From Argyresthia goedartella (taxonomy: Eukaryota > Arthropoda > Insecta > Lepidoptera > Argyresthiidae): DNA of 64,000 nucleotides. The stretch is taken from assembly GCA_949825045.1 (NCBI GenBank), contig OX463824.1:30474001-30538000 (forward strand), given 5' to 3'. Position numbers and translations under genes: made by a program. Positions 52,766-63,687 of this stretch are shown here, piece after piece (within the stretch, counting starts at the first letter, position 1; each line of letters begins with the position of its first letter). Below the pieces are notes generated by a model that was not told the origin of the DNA, ran no database searches, and worked only from the letters and a program-made list of their open reading frames with translations.

Positions 52766-53461
52766 GTAAGAAAAGGAGTTCATAATATTTTGTATAGCCT
52801 TTTCGGGATAGCGTTGCAATATCGGTCATTGACTCGTGTCTTTTCCTATCCTGACCTGTCTCTACGCTCATCAATAATTTTAAAGAGAAAAAAAATGTAC
52901 TTGTATCTATAGTAGCACGGGTTAGCATCGCGATGGCGTTCATTGACACCTTTCTACCACTGAATGCTCATGATTGGGTTAGCGATACTTACTTATTGCG
53001 TGCTACTTTCGAAATTACTGTCGTTTAGCGTATCATAGTAGCGGTCGCCGACCGTTACCATGGCTACCATGTATGATTCGGTTCACACAGGCAGTCGGGT
53101 CAATGACCGCTATCGCAACACTAACCCGTAGATATAGTCATTATAACTTAATCCTGTGAACATTTGGGGTATTATTTTATTTACCAATTTATGGTCCAAC
53201 TTCAGTGGTCCAAATTATTACTTTGAAAGTTTTTTTTTCATTTTTACATACAAATTTTCGACTGTTAGTTTGAACTTAAAAAACTTAGCACAAATCTATT
53301 TGTTAATTAAAGAAAACTTTTGATGTGTAGTTTAATATTTCCCTTTAAGAATTACCCTATTGACCCTTAAAATAGATGGACCATGACCTTTCAAATCGAT
53401 CTTGCTTGCTCCTCCCACATTCATTATGTTTACATATTACTCTGACTTCCCAACCCACCAG

Positions 53462-53631
53462 CATTACCCGAGCCGCCGTCCAACTGCGAACTGTCGAGCA
53501 ACGAGCTCACCTTACACTGTGAACCCGGTCATGATGGAGGGCTGCCACAGAGGTTCCTGTTGGAAGTGATGGAGGTACAAACTGAACCGGCGGCCAGCCA
53601 GGATAACGAGATCTCGACGATGAACGACGAG
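53462..53631 (+). CDS. Sidestep-family protein, exon starting the fibronectin III-like domain
   Basis: 170 nt between CCCACCAG and GAG|GTGAGG; phase 1 in, phase 0 out. ALPEPPSNCELSSNELTLHC followed by EPGHDGGLPQRFLLEV is the hallmark start of the single FN3 domain that follows the Ig repeats in Side proteins (NC...S..L.L.C.PG.DGGLPQ.F.LEV). Last exon in the window; the membrane segment and cytoplasmic tail must lie beyond position 64000 or in sequence that I could not recognise. Confidence 0.88.
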
Positions 53632-54049
53632 GTGAGGGTGGCGGGGTTCAGAGAACTTTGAATGTGATTGGTGGTTTTCGTTTAACAACTAATACGGCTG
53701 TTTCTTAGAGATATTAACAAGACCCCGTGGATGTGGCGAGAACTGATTTCGCTGCTATGACAGATCATGTTGGCTTGCGTATGTCAGATGCTCGCGACGC
53801 CATTATCGGGTCATTCCCTCCACCACCACATGGTCTTCCCTGCCTTCGCGGCTTACAGACCGAATCTTGGGCACTGTCATGCGCTACTTGCCTTCGGCTC
53901 TTTCACGCATGCAGTTTCTTGATGCCCTACAAGTTCTTGAATGCTTCCCGGCCTTTCTCCCTTTCTGGGCAGGCCATACAGTACTATGGCTATTATCGGG
54001 TCAGTTAAGTTTGTGACTAAATCGAATAATCCAAATTAAAATGAAATAA
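53632..54049. other. intron after the FN3 exon, no supported gene
   Basis: A 93-codon open frame (53727-54008) exists but has no flanking coding signal or familiar domain; not called. Confidence 0.4.
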
Positions 54050-54205
54050 ATAAATGTAGCCCATTAATGTCCCCACCGAGAGGCACAGGACTTTACCCGG
54101 ATACGAGTAAGATAAGCCATACTCCACCACGCTGGCTCAGTGCGGGTTGAGGAAGGATTTTTTACGACGAATGCCACGTAGCGGTAGTAGCCGGGGCCTA
54201 CAGCT
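54050..54205 (-). repeat. dispersed repeat ('GAGCCAGCGTG' family), copy 3
   Basis: Reverse complement of 52060-52230 (CTCCACCACGCTGGCTCAGT, ACTTTACCCGGATACGAGTA). Confidence 0.68.
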
Positions 54206-54257
54206 ACGTGTCATCCGAAGCATTGAACTTCCGATAGTGTACTAAGACAATGTAACA

Positions 54258-54800
54258 TTGAGACCGCGACGGATAATTATCAGCAACAACCAGGACGAGT
54301 CAATCTTAGACGTAACTTCACAAAGCCTACCTAATACTGCGGAGAATGGCGGGGAAGTTAGGGAATTGCGAGAAAATAACGACAGATTGCACTTAGAGCT
54401 CGACATGGCAAACAGCGAGATAGACAATCTCAGTATGTAAATATCAAATCTGAACGAAACCTTAATAAAAACTAATAAAAAATTAGAACTCTGTAAAGCA
54501 GTAGGCCTTTGTGTATCAGGGCCATCTAAGAGCACATCAGGACCAACGTTCTTCTCACCCCTGTGCCGCAGAATCACTCCGAACATGGTACAGGTCGGAT
54601 TTCCACGTAAGACAAAAACGGAGTTTACGAGTGGAGTGGTAAAGCAAATGGACACAAATAATGCGAAACAGACAAAATATACGCAGCAAGAGATTTCAGT
54701 GCCCAAAAGAATACAATCAGCGTTTAAAGCCAATGATATACTTGCATCAATACTTATTGACAGCAACGCAAATACGAACAGCCCCAATCACAGCTAAAAA
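54258..54800 (+). pseudogene. LINE ORF1 N-terminal part (coiled coil), broken
   Basis: An open piece to 54440 ends in a heptad-rich VRELRENNDRLHLELDMANS segment typical of LINE ORF1 coiled coils, then a stop. Downstream sequence to about 54800 continues in other frames with lysine-rich text. At least two disabling changes. Confidence 0.6.
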
Positions 54801-54833
54801 TGTCAACGACAAACGCAAAAGAAGCGACGTGTA

Positions 54834-55619
54834 ATGATTCTAGCAGACGAACAAGGTAGAGGAATGTGCAGAATTCTACAGGAACTTTTGGGTAGAGAAT
54901 TCATCGTAGAGTCGATAATAAAGTCCAACGCTACTCTGGATCAAGTTCTAGGCTCATGTCATTCGCTTTGCAAGGATTATGGCAGCAATGATGTCATTGT
55001 CGTAATAGGAGGCTCAAATGACAAGGATCCGCTCAGAATGAAGTCTCTTTTATACTATAATCTTAGCCTCCTCTTACAATGTAAGGTAATTCTATGTAAG
55101 TCCACTAAATGTAAGAACCTAAATGAAAAAATGGTCAACTCTAGTTTCAGGCATTTATGCTCTCGATTTTCTCAAACCACTTTCTTGGAGATAAGCTATA
55201 ATGATGAAACATATTATTTTGGGAAAGGTACACTCAACAAACAATACGCATGTAGACAGGTGTTAGGAGAAATTCTCAGAATTTTTAGAATTGATCACTG
55301 GCAGAACAATTTGTGTCTGACTCATACAGGACCGCAAATGGAGCGTCTTTGCTCGAGTACGACTAGTTTCCCTACCGAATTGCCTACTTTGGTTAATGTA
55401 GAGACCCAGACGGACAATTTTGAAATTGATTATAATTGTACTACAGCAAATAAGATCAAATATATAAATAGCAATAATGTGACTGACAATGATAGCAATT
55501 TAAAAAATATTGATAATAATGCGAAACACTGTGATATTAATGATAAAACATTAAATAATAATGTAAATGAAAATGATGATAATGAGAGAAACAAAAACAA
55601 CATTTTTTTTCGTAAATAA
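54834..55619 (+). pseudogene. LINE ORF1 C-terminal part, SGNH-esterase-like
   Basis: 261 codons open. NDVIVVIGGSNDKDPLRMKS has the block II/III-like GGSND of SGNH hydrolases, the esterase domain found in the ORF1 proteins of CR1-type LINEs. The usual GDS near the N-terminus is replaced (ILADEQGRGM). The C-terminal 60 residues are an Asn/Asp-rich low-complexity tail (NNNVNENDDNERNKNN). Overlaps the endonuclease ORF in another frame. Confidence 0.6.
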
Positions 55620-56307
55620 CTGTATAAATGTATTACACCAAAATATTGACGGCCTCATAAATAAATCGGACCTATTAACTGTACACTTAGAGGAGCAAAT
55701 AACAAATGGAGTATCAGTTGATATTATAGGAATTACAGAACACAATATGATTGACACCGATATCTACTCTTTGAATTACACACTGGCCACATATTCTGCT
55801 TGGAGCACACGAAGTGGCGGTGCTGCTATACTAGTAAAACATGAACTTAAATATAATGCAATAGATTTAGTGGACTATAATATTCCTAATATAATAGAAT
55901 GCTGTGGTATCACACTAAGTGAGCACAATATAAATTTAATATGCGTATATAGAAAAGCGAAGTATGATACAAAGACTTATAACATCTTCTTTAAAAACAT
56001 AGAGAAACTATTATCTAGACTTTGTCAAGGTAAGAGAAAAACTATTGTTTGTGGAGACTTTAATATAGATCGACTTAAACGTAAAAGAGTCTCGATTTAT
56101 TTCGAACATATGTTACAGAACTACAATCTAAAGCTCACATTCAATAAGCCAACACGTGTAAGCAGTGGCACATGTTTGGACAACTTCATCCATAATATCA
56201 AAGGCTGTAGGCGAGATAGTAGAGTTTGCGCTTTCAGACCATACAGGACAGTTACTAAAATGTCCAGTAAATTATTTCAACGTCCTCCAGAGTTGGTCAG
56301 TTTATAG
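55567..56307 (+). pseudogene. LINE APE-type endonuclease, frame-shifted at its end
   Basis: NVLHQNIDGLINKSDLL (motif I with N), IIGITEHNM (E-H), GGAAILVKHEL, and VCGDFNID (GDFN motif) follow the exonuclease-endonuclease-phosphatase order. The frame shifts near 56190 where the coding continues in the ORF at 56165-56971 (ALSDHTGQLL carries the SDH motif). Confidence 0.8.
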
Positions 56308-58470
56308 ACAAGACTACAGTAAAGATTACCTAAAGAAGTTCAAAGAGCACCTTTCAAGTCTCAGTTTCAGTGAGGTATTCAATAGAAACGATGCTAATGA
56401 GGCGTTTGCTGAGTGCCATAATACTTTCAAACTTTTGTATGATCTCTGTTTTCCTAAAATCAAGGTAAGGATCTCAAGCAACAAACGACCACAATGGGTA
56501 TCGAAAGGTATCAAACAATGTACAAAAAGGAAGCGAGAGCTATTATGGAAATCTAGACTGCATCCAAACCAACAAAACAAACAAAGCTTTAAAACCTATT
56601 CAATAAGACTCAAAAAAATAATAAAATTAACGCAAAAGTCCCAAAACGAATATCAAATAAAAACATCAACTAATAAATCCAAAGCCACATGGAAAATAAT
56701 AAATAATTATCACAACAATAAAACTAAACCAAAAAACTCCATAAAACAAATAAAAATGGAAGATCATCTTATCACTGATCCACATGAAATTGCACAGGCA
56801 TTTAATAACTTTTACATCGATCAGACATCACAACAATGTCAAGCAAATGCCACAAATAACCATATAAAGATGTCTTTCAACCCCTCACTCATTATTCCTA
56901 AATCCGACTACTCCATACGAGGTATATCAAATAATAAAAAATCTAAAAGACACAAACAGTACTGGATATGACAATCTATGCACAAAAGTTATTAAATACG
57001 TATCGGATTTAATAGCACCGGTTTTGAGCAGTATAATTAATTTATCGATACAACAGGGTGTATTTCCAGAGAAGTTGAAAACTTCGATTATTAGACCGCT
57101 CTTCAAGAAAAAAGACCGTGAAGACATGAGTTTCTATAGACCAGTTGCGCTCATCCCCATAATATCAAAGATCTTCGAAAGAGTAATTTATAATAGTCTC
57201 TACCAATATTTTGAGAAAAAATGTCTATTCGCAAAGGAACAGAAGGGTTTTAGAAAGGGTAAGACGATTGACATGGCCATTTATGATTTCTTAATGCAGG
57301 TAGTGACGTGTTTAGATAAAAAATACCTATTTCAGCGTTGTACATGGACATGACGAAAGCATTCGACTTCGTCGACCATGAAACACTAATAAACAAACTG
57401 GATGTTTACGGTGTACGAGGTAATGTGCTTGAACTTATTAAAAGCTACCTGAGTGACAGAACACAGTTAACACAGATTTCCAGAATATGTCAGAAAACAA
57501 AAACAGAAAATCAATACATATCAGGCCCGAGAACGGTTAAATGTGGCGTACCACAAGGTAGCGTATTAGGACCACTACTATTCCTCATCTACATCAATGA
57601 TCTCCCTATGTCAGTAAGTTACCCAATGGTATTATTTGCAGATGACAGTACGATGATTGCGGATTGTCGAGATGAAAATACATACGCATCTGAAATTAAT
57701 AATTCCCTTAACGATATTATTGAATGGCTGAGCCGTAATAATCTGATAATCAATCTTGATAAAACTAATATAATGACATTTAAAAATAATTACAATCAAA
57801 TAACAAACACTCTTGACATCCACTCTAATAATAAAAAAATTGACAAAATAAAGGTATTCAAATTCTTAGGACTTAATATTGACTCACATCTGACGTGGAA
57901 ACCACAAGTAGAGCATGTTTGCAAAAAACTAAGTCAGTTTTCCTATGCTCTATATATGCTTGCCAAAGTTACTGGGCAATCAGCTTTATTAACCGTGTAT
58001 CACGCTTTTGTCGCCTCGACTTTAAGGTATGGCATTATTTTCTGGGGCATCTCAACCGACAAAGATAAAGCTTTTAGAGCACAAAAACGGTGTATAAGGG
58101 CAATTTGCAAATTGAAACCTACAGACAGTTGCGTTCCTCATTTTAGAATGTTAGGTATATTGACATTGACATCATTATATAAAGATGTCAATGTATGTCA
58201 ATGTATGAAACTGCTGTATTTGTAAAAACAAACTGGTGCTTGTTTAAGAAAATGAATAGTAAAAGAGATACTAAATTAAGTGCACCTCCCCGCTCTACTG
58301 CTTTATTCAGCAAAAGTATATTTGGTATGGCGCCAAAAGTGTATAATAAGCTGCCTAAATCCATAAGAGACATTGAGCAACTTCATTCATACAAGGCTGG
58401 ACTTAGATATTTCTTAATCAAAAAATCATACTACAAGTTAGAGGACTTCTTGGAGGACAAGTCAATCTAA
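56308..58470 (+). pseudogene. LINE reverse transcriptase, broken into four frames
   Basis: Pieces: linker to 56971; RT start 57024-57353 (SFYRPVALIPIISKIFERVI); RT core 57338-58225 with MDMTKAFDFVDH, CGVPQGSVLGPLLFLIYIND and the catalytic LFADDSTMI (FADD); C-terminal piece 58195-58470. Breaks near 56960, 57340 and 58195. Catalytic residues remain, but the ORF is not translatable as one protein. Confidence 0.82.
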
Positions 58471-58784
58471 CGCAATATTATAAATATAATGATAGGTACA
58501 TAACTATTTATGTATAAGTAACATGACCAGAATAATAAATTTATTGTGAATAAAATTAATGCTCATTCACTCTTAGATGGGTGCTTACTTTTCTTTAATT
58601 TTAATTTTATGATAATTGTGTTGTATGTACATCATAAAATTTGCACGTCTGCATGGCAGAATATAGCGAAACTAAGTGACATTATAAAATACACGATGTA
58701 CACCTATATTCATGCAAATAAACATTACTTTACTTTACTTTACTTTACTTTACAATATTGGAAGTTCAGTGCAGTTCAGATGTC

Positions 58785-59115
58785 AGGTTTCGAACCTGCA
58801 TCTCCTAAGTGAGAAGCAATCGTGAAAACCATTAGACCGCGGAGCTAATATATAATCCATCCGGGGTGGCAGAGGCGCAAATGTGCCCACTTTCAGCCAG
58901 TTATTCGATACTCCATTTTGCGTGACAGGGGGCTAGCGCATCGCTGCAGCTATGGAGTAATGAAGGTTTTCTCGGGATTTTTCCATCACCGTTAGGAGGT
59001 CCTTATAATGTACGTAAGATAAATGAATTATCTCATTGGTACATGGTCAGGAATCGAACCTGCATCTACTAATTGAGAAGCAATCGTGAAAAACATCAGT
59101 CCACGGAGCTCACAT
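58785..59115 (-). mobile_element. two tRNA-derived SINE copies (head and body)
   Basis: Heads at 58785-58850 (TTTCGAACCTGCATCTCC) and 59045-59110 (AATCGAACCTGCATCTACTA) in reverse. Between them the body 58865-59000 (CGATACTCCATTTTGCGTGA) matches 1090-1245 in reverse. Confidence 0.65.
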
Positions 59116-59119
59116 ATAT

Positions 59120-59400
59120 AATCCATATTAATAATCTATATTAAAATCAAAGTCCTGACTTATTGACTGATTGGCGGATATGTCAACGCACAGCCTAAAC
59201 CACTGGTAAAAGAGACATGAAACTTTGAGAGGAAGGAACAGGAAGAGGGAAGGAAGCGGGGGATAGCTGATGAGAGTGTTGAGGGGAGGTAGAGGGGAGT
59301 GGGAGGTAGGAGGAGGGGATATGTTTGTATGGGCCGGCCTTTTTTACACGAGAAAGCGCGAGCAAAGTCGCGGGCACCTGATAGTCATTGAATTATTTGG
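59120..59400. repeat. abundant lepidopteran-type repeat ending GTCGCGGGCACCTG
   Basis: Pattern: 'CTTATTGACTGATTGGCGGA', 'CAACGCACAGCCTAAACCAC', then GA-rich stretch and 'GCAAAGTCGCGGGCACCTGA'. A short piece of the same end (GAAGTCGCGGGCACCAGG) recurs at about 60948, just past the transposase remnant. Confidence 0.55.
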
Positions 59401-59850
59401 TTTTCTGGATGAAATCTCTTTTGAATACATTTTTTTTTTTCATCCACAATATAATGCACTTGGCACGTATCACAACTTTTAACATCTAAATACGTATTTT
59501 ACAAGAGGTCTACTCGACCAGACCGTACGATCGACAAATGATTAAGTATAAATATTGCTTATAAAATATAATTGCTGACACATTGCATTTAAAATTTTCG
59601 TTTTATTGAAAACTTTTCACACAGTAATTATGATCTAATGAAGCCGAAGTATGGGCACTAATGCCATATGTATGGTCGAGTGGATAAATACCAATAATTT
59701 CCTCGAAATTTGAGTCACTGTCACTATCGGTATCAGAGCCACTGTCTTAATTGACTATAAAGGGTTTATCTAAATATCCGTCGTTTTGTCGATAATCCTC
59801 TTCAATTTTAGGCACGTGTGTTGTGCACATATTTTTGCCATTCTAAGGCA

Positions 59851-60890
59851 TCAGTAGAACTGAACACTTCCGTATACTAGTTTCGGCATATTTTCATTTT
59901 TGTGCTCTATATTTACTTCTGCTACTCTCCTTTTCATTGAACTCCATACCATCTCAATGGGATTTAGTTCACAGTAATAGGGTGGTAGCCGTAAACATTT
60001 GTGACCATATTGTGCTAATAAATTATCAACTTCATATACAGGGTCTGGTTTGTATCGTTTGACAATTTCCAGCAACTGTAGTTTAGTCATTTCTGATGAG
60101 AATTCGAAACGATTCTCTTTTAACCACTTTTGAATTTCGGGTTTGTTTGTGTTTGTACTTGGAGCCTTATTAACCCGAATGCTATGGTATGGAGCATTGT
60201 CCATTACTATCAAAGATGGTTCTTCAAGATTGGGTAGTAATTTTTCGGTTAACCTTTTTTTGAAGTTTGTGTCATTCATTTCGTCGTGGTAGTCCCCACT
60301 TTTGGTATTTGATTTAAATACAAGGTCTGCGTTTTGGACAAACCCCGTTTCTCCTTCGGCATGAACAACAATAAAACGTTGCCCTTTATATACAGGTTCT
60401 AGAATTCCATCTGTTTCCTGACTATTCCAGCATTTTTAGTGGTATATGAGGAATGTATATAAGTCTCGTCTAAGTATACAACTGATCGACGATTAGCTGA
60501 TAAAGCGTTTTTATTTAATTCTTGCAAATATTTAGCTCTCCACGCAGAAATGTCATTGCGCTCGGTTAAAACCTTGCGATTGCTTTGTGTTTTTTGGAAA
60601 CGAAAGCCAATTGTTCGTAACAATTTGCGAAGTGTTTCTCTGCTACCTTGTGTCGTCTTTTAGAACAGTAAGCAGTTTATTAATAGTTGGTAATTCCCTT
60701 TTAATCGTATAAAATTCATGCACTTTTCGCTTGATCAAACCTAGATCGAAACTGTCAACTTCTATTTTGCCACGTGTCCTTTTTCTCGATTTTCCTGGTG
60801 TGGTCATTTTCGTACCCATTTCTGCAGCGGTTTTACCTTCTGCAACAATTTTATAAATTGTTGATTTACCAATACCTAAAAGAAAAATAA
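59851..60890 (-). pseudogene. Tc1/mariner-like transposase, two frameshifts, wide D-E spacing
   Basis: On the - strand: a helix-turn-helix-like start (STIYKIVAEGK) near 60860; a piece with the first catalytic Asp, VVYLDETYIHSSYT (60399-60623); then the last piece (59851-60279) with the second Asp in LIVMDNAPYHS and the Glu in CELNPIEMVW. Frames change near 60655 and 60410. In the last piece the second Asp is residue 27 and the Glu residue 109, so 81 residues separate them, far from the usual 34 of Tc1. Flanks 59400-59850 and 60890-61070 show no gene. Confidence 0.78.
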
Positions 60891-61071
60891 ACTCATCATT
60901 AAAGTAATAAAATTTGAGAAAATGTAACCGAATTCTAGGCGGCCGAAGTCGCGGGCACCAGGTTATATATAATCAAAATTAAATTGGAACTAATAAATAC
61001 CTACAGACAGCTGTTTCAGTTAATAACATATTATCAAACGATGTCGAGAATTTATTTAATAATAATCTAGT

Positions 61072-61612
61072 TGTTTAATATTTGTGCTTCGGAACGCACC
61101 TCCTCTTGTTGCGCGACTCGGAACGGAAACAGAAGGTTAATTTTTTCCTCTTGGTCTGGTCTCATCGGGAGAATGACATGGCGGCTCGGGCCCCATGGCA
61201 TTGATTGGTATTTCGGTGTATCAATTACCATAATACAGGCATCGGGCCTGGTCAGAGTGTAAATCTACCTAATAGCGTCGGGCTATTGATTGTAATTAGA
61301 TTCGCGTCAGCGGTCAAGTGATTCGTGGTGAAGGTTGAAGTTGTACGGTCTCCAACTCGTCGTATCGGTAGCGGCGACACCACGTGTCGGCATCAGCGCG
61401 CCGGCCACGCCGTCGGACAGCGAGGGCAAGGGTTCGATCCCATCCTATCCCAACTGTGCCCCCTTTCCCGAATTCCTGTCTCGAATCGAGCCTTCGATTT
61501 CCTGTCTACGGAGACAAAGGTAATAAACAAATTTCATCACTTCTTTTCTCTCACGTGGCAAAGGCACACCCCCTCATGACTCCACGCCGTTCGGTTTAGG
61601 CGTGGAATTAAA
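61072..61612 (+). repeat. probable BEL/Pao 5' LTR
   Basis: Ends AATTAAACA right before TTTTGGTAGCAGGAGCGCGG, a typical primer-site context. A TG start at about 61072 is a guess, since the 3' LTR is outside the window. Confidence 0.5.
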
Positions 61613-61615
61613 CAT

Positions 61616-61630
61616 TTTGGTAGCAGGAGC
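61616..61630 (+). promoter_or_regulatory. BEL/Pao primer binding site
   Basis: TGGTAGCAGGAGCG follows the LTR end after three T's; tRNA identity not assigned. Confidence 0.55.
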
Positions 61631-62305
61631 GCGGTTTCCTAGTGGGAAATCATCGATTCACGGTTGTAGGGCTGCCTTTGTCACATTGTGGTTGGGAGAA
61701 GGGAATGTCTCAGATTGGCTCAAGTCGGCAATGAGTCTGTGGTCGGTATACCACGATTAAATTTCATTTTCGGTAAGTGAAAGTATAAGTGCCAATTTGG
61801 TTAACAGTTGTTATAAATTTGTAGTCGGAAACTACTGTTACCAGCGCATAAAGGATTGAACGGTCATTCTGCGAAGCCTAGATTGTATTACTTACGGTGG
61901 AACGTCGGGTTCTGTAGTCCTACAGTGTTATTTCGGTTTACACAGCAGGGTCGGGCTATTTAAGGAGTATTAAGCTAAATTTGCTGACCTCAAAGGAAGT
62001 GTGGTTCCTATCGGAGGGGCCACTACTAGAAAAATAGTTGTTTTTTTATAATAACCTTTTGTGTGTTATTTGTATTGTACCACATGGTGGCATTCTCTAA
62101 TTGATTTAGAGTGTATATTATAAGGTGTATGTCCACAGGGCGACCATATTAAATATTGTTTAGGATTTAATTGTTTTAGTGGTTGCCTTGGTTTTTACAA
62201 CTTAGTTTTAATTTCTGTGCCCAGCGCTGACGGGAAAGTGCTGGTATCTGGCTGTGCTTAGTTCGGTAGTGAAGCATAGGACCAGGAACAATTAAATCGG
62301 TAACC
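61631..62305 (+). other. BEL/Pao 5' leader
   Basis: 675 bp without a convincing ORF between primer site and Gag start. Confidence 0.5.
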
Positions 62306-63687
62306 ATGGCACCTTCGCCCTTGACGGTACTGCGATATGGTGTCCGTGAGGAGATGAGATGGCTCGCCCATACTCACAAGTATGTGGAGCGACCCGACAT
62401 GGACGATGTCCTGCTCAAGCGTGTGGAGGACGCAATGACACGCGTCGGGAAGGTGTGTCGGCTGGCTGCCGAGGCTGAAGCCCTCGGGCTTACGGATGAG
62501 GCCTCGGTGGCTGCAGTGAAGCAGCTCTACGCGGATGCTGACCAAGCGATGGAGTGCTTGGGCGACATCGAGCGTCGCGCCGAAAAAATTAAGCGGTCGC
62601 GTCGGGATGACCGCGGGGAGGGTAGCGGAGACCCCCCCCTAAGGGTGTGGTTGGACGACTTCCACACCTGGAGATTCCGGCCTTCGGTGGGGCAATTGAT
62701 GAGTGGCCGGCATTCATCAATTTGTTCGATAGCCTGGTCCACGGTCGGGACGACCTGGACAGCGCCTACAAGTTGGCCCAGCTAGTGATGGCACTGCGGG
62801 GTGAACCGAAGGAGTTGGTCGGTCACCTAACGGTTACGGCGGGCAATTATGAGATTGCCCGGGTCATATTGTTTGACCGCTACCAACACAAAAGGCGGTT
62901 GGTTGATGCGCAGCTGGGGAAGCTGTTCAGCATCCCAAGAGTAACCCGGGATGTTGACATCCGGGTACAGGTGCTCAACCCTGTGCTGGTGGCCACTAAG
63001 GCCCTTCAGAACCTTGGTCTGCCGGTAGACCAATGGTCATATAATGTGTTATATATGGTTTTGTCACGGTTGCCTGCAGCTGTTCAAGGTCGGTTTGAAC
63101 AGCTGCATGGGGGCAGTAGTTCGGAACTGCCCACGCTCGTCCAATTAACGGAGTTTTTGGAGGGTGAATGCAGGCGATGCGACACCATGGATTCGGAGGC
63201 CAGTGTGCAGCGCCAACCCGCGCGGATGCGGGAGGAGCGGCGCCCCCCACCCCCACGGGGGGGTGGGCGGTCAAAACAATTTGGCGTTTTGAGTGCCGTG
63301 CCGTCGGGTGACGGCTGTGCGCACTGCGACAGTGCCGGTCATGAGGTGACCAGTTGCGCCAACTTTAAGGCGCTCGGTGTGGCTGCCCGCAGGAAGGTGG
63401 TCTTCCGCCACCGATTGTGTTTCGGTTGTTTGGGGCCGCACCCGCTGAGCGAGTGCTCTCGGGCGTCCCCCTGTGAGGGCTGCGGTGGCAGGCACCACGT
63501 CGTGTTGTGCCTGAACCGGTCAGGCCCATCGGACGGTCACCAGGGCCGGACTCAGGTTGGTCGGTCACAGGGCCCAACCAGGGCCGGACCCAGTCCCCCT
63601 CCGGGCAACGGGAGTCACCAACGGGGTGACTGGGGTACCCGCGGACGGGACCCCCCCCCGCGGGGAAGGGGGCAGCGCGGGGGGTAA
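62306..63687 (+). pseudogene. BEL/Pao Gag with apparent frameshift at a C8 run
   Basis: First part from ATG 62306 (about residues 1-110, helical), then the frame changes at the eight-C run near 62632-62639. The second frame (to 63687) carries the family core LPHLEIPAFGGAIDEWPAFI, HLTVTAGNYEIARVIL and DRYQHKRRLVDAQLGK (DUF1759-like). Three zinc knuckles follow: C-x2-C-x4-H-x4-C (CAHCDSAGHEVTSC), CFGCLGPHPLSEC and CEGCGGRHH. The C-terminal tail is Gly/Pro/Arg-rich. It could be an error in a homopolymer, a true mutation or programmed slippage; I call it broken only as the sequence stands. Confidence 0.78.

Larger units (their letters stand above)
54240..58755 (+). mobile_element. decayed non-LTR retrotransposon (jockey/CR1-like LINE)
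   Basis: Order: coiled-coil ORF1 start, esterase-like ORF1 end, APE-type endonuclease, RT, C-terminal region, then 3' UTR with a (TTTAC)n tail at about 58728-58752. Several frameshifts and stops break both ORFs. Almost full length, so it was inserted whole and has decayed since. Confidence 0.85.

Noticed and set aside
53727..54008. 93-codon ORF as a gene or host exon
   Set aside because: No familiar domain, no matching splice phase to the FN3 exon (which exits in phase 0 at 53631), and typical of chance ORFs in GC-richer intron sequence.
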